Below the pieces are notes generated by a model. It saw only the letters and a list, made by a program, of their open reading frames with translations. It had not been told where the DNA came from and did not search any database. Below, piece after piece: positions 34,615 to 39,295 of a stretch of 39,295 nt of DNA (position 1 is the first letter of the stretch; the number at the start of each line of letters is the position of its first letter). The stretch covers positions 1 to 39,295 of the forward strand of contig JAJYQN010000040.1 in assembly GCA_021794595.1 (NCBI GenBank), written 5' to 3'. The position numbers and the translations under genes were made by a program. This stretch comes from Pseudomonadota bacterium (GTDB taxonomy: Bacteria; Pseudomonadota; Gammaproteobacteria; Acidiferrobacterales; Acidiferrobacteraceae).

Positions 34615-35236
34615 CCTGATCCAAGACGAGTGGGCTGAGCTTAAGTCGTTCTTCCAAAAGTATGGCCGGTTCGTGGTCTATGGCCTCCTGGCGGTGGCCA
34701 TCGTGGTCGGCGGCGCCGTCTATTATCATCGTTATGAGGCGCGCCGCTCCTTGCTTGCGGCCGCTCTGTACAACGAAATGTTGGCGGCGACCAGCCAACA
34801 GCGCCCGGGTCTCGCGACAGTCGCGGGCCACAAACTCGAGCATAGCTTCGCCGCGACCCCTTACGCCGGACAGGGCGCGCTGCTTCTGGCCCGACTGGAT
34901 TATGAGCAAAATCGTATCCCCGGCGCGATCGCCAATCTCAAGTTCGCGGCCCATCACGCCCGCCAATGGACGGTTCGGACCGTGGCGCGCTTGCGGCTCG
35001 CCGATGTGTTGCTGGCCGAGGGCCATCCCCACAAGGCCTGGACCTACGCCGATATCGCGCAGCCCTACGGGTTCAAGGCCATGGTCTTAGGGCTTAAGGC
35101 CGAGATCTTGGCGCGCGAAGGCAAGAACTCCGCGGCCTATAAGACCTTTGGAAAGGCGATCACGTTGGCGCCCAAGAAGTCGAGTCTCACCGTCTTATGG
35201 CGCCGTGAGCAGGCCCAACTCCCGGTGTCCCCATGA
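34604..35236 (+). CDS. yfgM: YfgM family periplasmic TPR-like protein
   Basis: The 210-aa protein has one membrane helix (about 23-41, VVYGLLAVAIVVGGAVYY) and a periplasmic TPR-like helical domain. E. coli YfgM (AncA) associates with the SecYEG-PpiD complex. The place between hisS and bamB is conserved. It overlaps hisS by 11 nt and bamB by 4 nt (ATGA). Confidence 0.9.
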   Translation: MTNDLIQDEWAELKSFFQKYGRFVVYGLLAVAIVVGGAVYYHRYEARRSLLAAALYNEMLAATSQQRPGLATVAGHKLEHSFAATPYAGQGALLLARLDYEQNRIPGAIANLKFAAHHARQWTVRTVARLRLADVLLAEGHPHKAWTYADIAQPYGFKAMVLGLKAEILAREGKNSAAYKTFGKAITLAPKKSSLTVLWRREQAQLPVSP

Positions 35237-36396
35237 GAAATGCGGCGATCCTGGCACTTCTTCTTTTGGTGGGTGCCTGTGGTCTTTTTAGTAGCAACAG
35301 CAATCTCGCCCGTCCCCATCGGCTGACCACCTTCAAGTCGACTCTGAAGGTCACGCGGGTGTGGTCGCATGAGGTGGGCAACGGAACCGGCGGCTATGAC
35401 CTGATCTTGCGGCCGGCTTTGGCCCAGGGAACGATCTATGTCGCGAGCGAAAACGGGGTGGTGGCGGCTTATCGTGCCCGCGATGGTCACCGCGTCTGGC
35501 GCAAGCACCTGAAGGCCCACATGACCGGCGGAGTCGGTGTCGGCCAGGGTCTGGTGGTGGTGGCGACGCGGCGGGGCCGGGTGTTGGCCCTAAAGGCCAA
35601 GAACGGGGCCTTGGCGTGGCGGGCGCAGGCTCCAAGCGAGGTTTTGGCGTCTCCCGTCATCGGGCCGCACGGGGTCTATGTGACCTCGCTCGATGGTCAT
35701 GTGATGGCGTTTGGCTTGAATCACGGGAAGCGCTTGTGGATCACGTCGCACGTCGAGCCGGCGCTTAAGTTGTATCTCGCGTCACGTCCGGCGCTGGCCC
35801 ACGGCCTGCTTTATAAGGGTTACGCCAACGGCCTGGTCGCCGCTCTGCGGACGCAAGACGGACGCCGACTGTGGACGAGCGTGATCGCCCGTCCGCGGGG
35901 CGGGGACGTCGTGGAGCGCCTCGTCGATGTCGCGCACCCCATCTGGCAACAGAATCTCGTGTATGCCAATGCCTATCACGGCAACGTGGTGGCTTTGGCG
36001 GCGCACTCGGGCGCCATTCTCTGGAGCCACCCGCTGTCTTCAGACCGCAGTATGGCCTTGGGCGGTCAGTCGCTTTATGTCGTTACGACGGCCAGCCGGG
36101 TCATGGCGCTAGCGAATGCCAGCGGCGGGACCTTGTGGACTCAGAAGCTGTTATTGAATCGGCGACTCGGAGACCCGGCCTTGGCGGGGCCTGCGGTGGT
36201 GGTCGGGGATTTCGCGGGATACACGCAGTGGCTGTCGCGCCAGACCGGGGCCCTTATGGCGCGCAAAAGGGTGGGTGAAGGGGCGATTCGGGCGGCACCT
36301 CTGGTTGCTTCGGTGGTTCCTGGCCTTCCCTACGTCTTTGTACTCAATACGAACGGGCGTCTCACGGCTTTGCGGTTTAAACCGAAGGCCTCATGA
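35233..36396 (+). CDS. bamB: Outer membrane assembly lipoprotein BamB
   Basis: The 387-aa lipoprotein has lipobox VGAC (Cys16) followed by an eight-bladed beta-propeller with repeated PQQ-like motifs (DGHRVWRKH, NGALAWRAQ, GKRLWITS, GRRLWTSV, SGAILWSHP, SGGTLWTQK). BamB helps BamA insert outer-membrane proteins. It overlaps yfgM and der by 4 nt each (ATGA), so the three are translated as a coupled set. Confidence 0.94.
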   Translation: MRNAAILALLLLVGACGLFSSNSNLARPHRLTTFKSTLKVTRVWSHEVGNGTGGYDLILRPALAQGTIYVASENGVVAAYRARDGHRVWRKHLKAHMTGGVGVGQGLVVVATRRGRVLALKAKNGALAWRAQAPSEVLASPVIGPHGVYVTSLDGHVMAFGLNHGKRLWITSHVEPALKLYLASRPALAHGLLYKGYANGLVAALRTQDGRRLWTSVIARPRGGDVVERLVDVAHPIWQQNLVYANAYHGNVVALAAHSGAILWSHPLSSDRSMALGGQSLYVVTTASRVMALANASGGTLWTQKLLLNRRLGDPALAGPAVVVGDFAGYTQWLSRQTGALMARKRVGEGAIRAAPLVASVVPGLPYVFVLNTNGRLTALRFKPKAS

Positions 36397-37793
36397 AGCC
36401 CGTCGTGGTACTCGTTGGCCGCCCCAATGTTGGCAAGTCCACGCTCTTTAACGCCCTGACTCGGTCGCGGCAGGCGCTGGTCGCCGATATGCCGGGCCTT
36501 ACTCGCGACCGACAGTACGGGGACGGACGGGTCGGTGGCCGCCCCTATATCGTCGTCGATACCGGGGGTATGGTCCGCGGCGACCAGGACCCCCTGACCG
36601 CGCTCGTTTTGACGCAAACCCGCCAAGCCTTGACCGAGGCGGACGTGGTCGTTTATGTCACTGACGGCCGCGAGGGACCCAACGCCGATGACTGGGCGAT
36701 CGCGGATTTACTGCGGACTCTGAACCGCCGGGTCTTTTTGGCGGTTAATAAAACCGAGGGCCTGGAGGCCGACCTTGCAGTCGCTGAGTTCCACGCCCTG
36801 GGCCTCGGCCGGCCTTATGCCATAGCCGCCACCCATAATCGCGGCTTGGAAGAATTGATGACGGCGGCCCTCGCAAGCTTTGGGCCGGAGGATCGCAGTT
36901 TCGAGCCCGGCGACGGCATGCGGATTGCGCTGGCCGGGCGACCCAATGTTGGCAAGAGTACGCTCGTGAACGCGCTTCTCGGGGAGGAGCGCGTCGTGGT
37001 CTCCGAGATCCCCGGCACCACGCGCGACAGTGTCCGTATTCCGTTCGAGCGCGAGGGCAAGCGCTATATCCTGATCGATACCGCCGGCGTGCGCAGGCGC
37101 AGCCACGTCACAGATCCCCTAGAGCGCCATAGTGTGGCAAAGACCCTCCAGGCGGTCGACGAGGCGCATGTCGTGCTTTTAGTGTTTGATGCGCGCGAAG
37201 AAATTAGCGAGCAGGATGTGACGCTCGCAGGCCATGTCTTGGCGCAAGGGCGGTCTATCGTTCTTGTGGTCAATAAATGGGAAGGACTGGAGGCCTCGCG
37301 GCGTGATTGGATCAAGCGCGAACTGTCGCGCAAGCTCCCGTTTCTCGCCTTCGCCCCGCCGCATTTCATCTCGGCGCTAGAAGGCTTGCATATCGGGCCT
37401 TTGTTTCCGGCCATGGAACGTGCCTATCGGTCCGGGGGTCGCGCGCTTCCCACCCCGCAGCTGAACCGCTTATTGAAAGACGCCATTGCCGCGACCGCGC
37501 CCCCCATGGTTCGGGGCCGACGCATCAAGCCGAAGTTCGCCCATCAAGGGGGCAAGCACCCGCCGCGCGTTATCGTGCACGGCAATCTCGTAAACGAGGT
37601 CCCGGACGCCTGGCGCCGCTATCTGGCACAGCGGGTTCGCGAGCACTTCCGGCTCGAAGGGACGCCGGTCGAGATTGAGTTCCGGGAAGGGGATAACCCG
37701 TTCGCGGGGCGCGTCACAAGCTCTGCGCCCACGGCCCGCCAAGAGGCCAAGAGACGCCGACTCAAGCGCTTTCGCAAGGCGCACTACGAATGA
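36393..37793 (+). CDS. der: Ribosome-assembly GTPase Der (EngA)
   Basis: The 466-aa protein has two GTPase domains and a C-terminal KH-like domain and acts in 50S subunit maturation. P-loops are GRPNVGKST near residues 9-17 and again near 182-190; G3 motifs are DTGG and DTAG. Both G4 motifs read NKxE (NKTEG and NKWEG) where NKxD is standard; some betaproteobacterial Der proteins also have Glu in the first. The basic tail RQEAKRRRLKRFRKAHYE is typical. It ends in a 10-nt overlap with the convergent xseA. Confidence 0.96.
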   Translation: MKPVVVLVGRPNVGKSTLFNALTRSRQALVADMPGLTRDRQYGDGRVGGRPYIVVDTGGMVRGDQDPLTALVLTQTRQALTEADVVVYVTDGREGPNADDWAIADLLRTLNRRVFLAVNKTEGLEADLAVAEFHALGLGRPYAIAATHNRGLEELMTAALASFGPEDRSFEPGDGMRIALAGRPNVGKSTLVNALLGEERVVVSEIPGTTRDSVRIPFEREGKRYILIDTAGVRRRSHVTDPLERHSVAKTLQAVDEAHVVLLVFDAREEISEQDVTLAGHVLAQGRSIVLVVNKWEGLEASRRDWIKRELSRKLPFLAFAPPHFISALEGLHIGPLFPAMERAYRSGGRALPTPQLNRLLKDAIAATAPPMVRGRRIKPKFAHQGGKHPPRVIVHGNLVNEVPDAWRRYLAQRVREHFRLEGTPVEIEFREGDNPFAGRVTSSAPTARQEAKRRRLKRFRKAHYE

Positions 37794-39274
37794 CCGGTCT
37801 TGACCTCGACCCGGAGTTCCCCCGAGGCAAGGAGAATCCCTAATTCCTCTCCCGGTCGGCACGAGGTGGCGGCCGAGACCACCCGGCCGTTCTGATCTGT
37901 GACGATCGCATAACCGCGTTCAAGGACCGCCCGTGGTCCGACCAGCGTCAATGCCCGCGTGATGTGCTCGACATGCTCCTCGCGGGTCTTGAGAGCGGAG
38001 CGCATGGCGCGCACAAGCCGATCGGTCAGGGCCTGACGGGTCTTTCCCAAGGACTCGATCGCAAGACCCGGGTGGCGCGCCGCTAAACGTGAAGGCAGGG
38101 TGGCAAACCGGGCTCGGCGGGCCTGAAGCTGCCGATGGATGACGGTGTATAAGGCCGCGGGCATCGGGCTTAGGCGGAGTCTGTCACGCTGGAGGCGGCT
38201 TTGGGGAGACTGCAGGGCAAGCCGGCGCGACAGTGAAAGCAGGCGATTCCCGAGCCGTTCCTGGTAGCGAGGGAGGGCCAGGAGTAGCCGCCTTTTGAGG
38301 GCGCCTAAGACCCCCTGGCGCTGGGCGAGAGCAAGTGCTGGCGTCGATAATCGGCGTTTTAGCTCATCCAATTTTTGAATGCGTTCGCGCATCGCCCGCT
38401 CACAGAGCCTTTGGAGGCGCCGCCGGGCCTCTTTGTGGCGTTCTCGCCATAGGCTTTGGTCTGGACTTAAGAGCTCGGCTGCCGCCGTGGGGGTGGGGGC
38501 GCGCACGTCCGCGACCCAGTCGGCGATAGTGGTGTCGGTCTCGTGGCCGACGCCCGATACCACCGGAAGGCGCGAACGAAATATGGCGCGCGCCACGGCC
38601 TCCTCGTTGAACGGCCAGAGGTCCTCGAGAGAGCCGCCGCCGCGCGCCAATAACAGGACGTCGCACTCGGCGCGGATATTGGCGAGATCAAGGGCCTCGG
38701 ATATCCGGAAAGCGGCGTCCTTGCCCTGCACCGGGACCCCGTAGAGAAGGACCGCTATCGCCGGAAAGCGGCGTTTCAAGGTGGTGAGGATGTCGTGCAA
38801 AACGGCCCCATCGGGCGAGGTGATGACCCCGATTCTGCGGATGGTCTTCGGCAGGGCCTTTTTATGTTGGGCGTCAAATAATCCCTCGCTCGCGAGTTTT
38901 TTCTTCAGCACCTCGAAGGCGCGGCGTAGGGCGCCTTCTCCCGCATCCTCCATTTGTTCGACTATGAGCTGAAATTCCCCGCGTCCTTCATAAAGGCTGA
39001 CTCGGGCGCGGACTAGGACTTGGGCGCCATTGACCACCGGACAGCAGAGCCGCTGGGCGCCCCGAAACAGCGCGCAGCGCACCTGGGCGCGGCCATCTTT
39101 GAGGGTGAAATAGATGTGCCCGGACGAGGGCTGCGAAGAGTCGCCGATCTCGCCTTCCACCCACACCCGCCCTAGCTGGTCTTCCAGAAGGGCTCGCACC
39201 TCCTGATTGAGGCGCGAGACGGTATAAACGGCACGGTCGGAAAAGGCGGGGGGAGATGGAATTTCAGGGGTCAT
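37784..39274 (-). CDS. xseA: Exodeoxyribonuclease VII large subunit XseA
   Basis: The 496-aa protein is the catalytic subunit of exonuclease VII. The N-terminal OB-fold (VSRLNQEVRALLEDQLGRVWVEGEI, SSGHIYFTLKD) is followed by the catalytic region (IGVITSPDGAVLHDILTTL, LLLARGGGSLEDLWPFNEE, PVVSGVGHETDTTIADWVAD), a long coiled coil and a C-terminal GYAIVTDQNGRVV segment. ATG 39274 is preferred over ATG 39286, with GGTGGG just upstream. The window ends 9 nt beyond the earlier ATG, so its promoter is not visible. Confidence 0.95.
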   Translation of the reverse strand: MTPEIPSPPAFSDRAVYTVSRLNQEVRALLEDQLGRVWVEGEIGDSSQPSSGHIYFTLKDGRAQVRCALFRGAQRLCCPVVNGAQVLVRARVSLYEGRGEFQLIVEQMEDAGEGALRRAFEVLKKKLASEGLFDAQHKKALPKTIRRIGVITSPDGAVLHDILTTLKRRFPAIAVLLYGVPVQGKDAAFRISEALDLANIRAECDVLLLARGGGSLEDLWPFNEEAVARAIFRSRLPVVSGVGHETDTTIADWVADVRAPTPTAAAELLSPDQSLWRERHKEARRRLQRLCERAMRERIQKLDELKRRLSTPALALAQRQGVLGALKRRLLLALPRYQERLGNRLLSLSRRLALQSPQSRLQRDRLRLSPMPAALYTVIHRQLQARRARFATLPSRLAARHPGLAIESLGKTRQALTDRLVRAMRSALKTREEHVEHITRALTLVGPRAVLERGYAIVTDQNGRVVSAATSCRPGEELGILLASGELRVEVKTGHS

Positions 39275-39295
39275 TCGGCCCACCATAGCGCGAAA

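Noticed and set aside
1-39295. CRISPR array, insertion sequence or rRNA
   Set aside because: No regularly spaced direct repeats, no transposase with terminal inverted repeats and no rRNA sequence were seen anywhere in the window.

Overview
The window is a chromosomal segment of a G+C-rich gammaproteobacterium. The best evidence is gene order. The block trmJ, cysE, iscRSUA-hscBA-fdx-iscX, ndk, rlmN, pilW/pilF, rodZ, ispG, hisS, yfgM, bamB, der and the pair ffh/ypjD/corB are classic gammaproteobacterial arrangements. A sulfur- or iron-oxidising lineage such as Acidiferrobacterales would fit, but that is a guess from overall gene content and style and is not shown by any single gene.

Region 1 (1-1825) is the end of an integrated element. 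It holds a small basic protein, an AlpA/excisionase-type HTH gene and a tyrosine integrase interrupted by one in-frame UGA at the catalytic Arg I codon. It stops against the 3' end of tRNA-Val(CAC) at 1826-1900. Base composition is visibly less G+C-rich than the rest.

Region 2 (1972-14231) is ordinary core sequence: a HugZ-like FMN protein, a YddA/SbmA-type ABC exporter, a PQQ-type beta-propeller lipoprotein with a DUF1345 membrane protein, a Tas-like aldo/keto reductase, tsaB, a MutS2-like ATPase without the Smr nuclease, corB, ypjD and ffh. A strong G-quadruplex motif precedes tsaB.

Region 3 (14429-19247) contains rsd/algQ, a degenerate squalene/phytoene-synthase-like protein, fdxA, a PilZ-like protein, suhB and trmJ.

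Region 4 (19271-28764) is the most interesting part. cysE and iscR each have a near-perfect IscR type-1 operator (each 23 of 25 positions by eye). The isc operon then runs without a visible break into four tightly coupled genes: a GGDEF diguanylate cyclase, an RsbT-kinase/RsbX-phosphatase fusion, an RsbR-type STAS protein and an RsbS-type STAS protein. Together these look like a compact stressosome (partner-switching) module that could feed c-di-GMP signalling and that may be transcribed from the IscR-controlled promoter. This would link Fe-S status to c-di-GMP.

Region 5 (28831-39295) starts with a separate ndk promoter and continues through rlmN, pilW, rodZ, ispG, hisS, yfgM, bamB and der, mostly with overlapping or nearly touching ends. 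It ends with xseA on the opposite strand.

Genes are packed tightly throughout. Four convergent pairs overlap at their 3' ends, and good intrinsic terminators are almost absent. At least two genes (hugZ-like and mutS2-like) have a -10 element just upstream of the start codon with no Shine-Dalgarno sequence, which suggests leaderless mRNAs.
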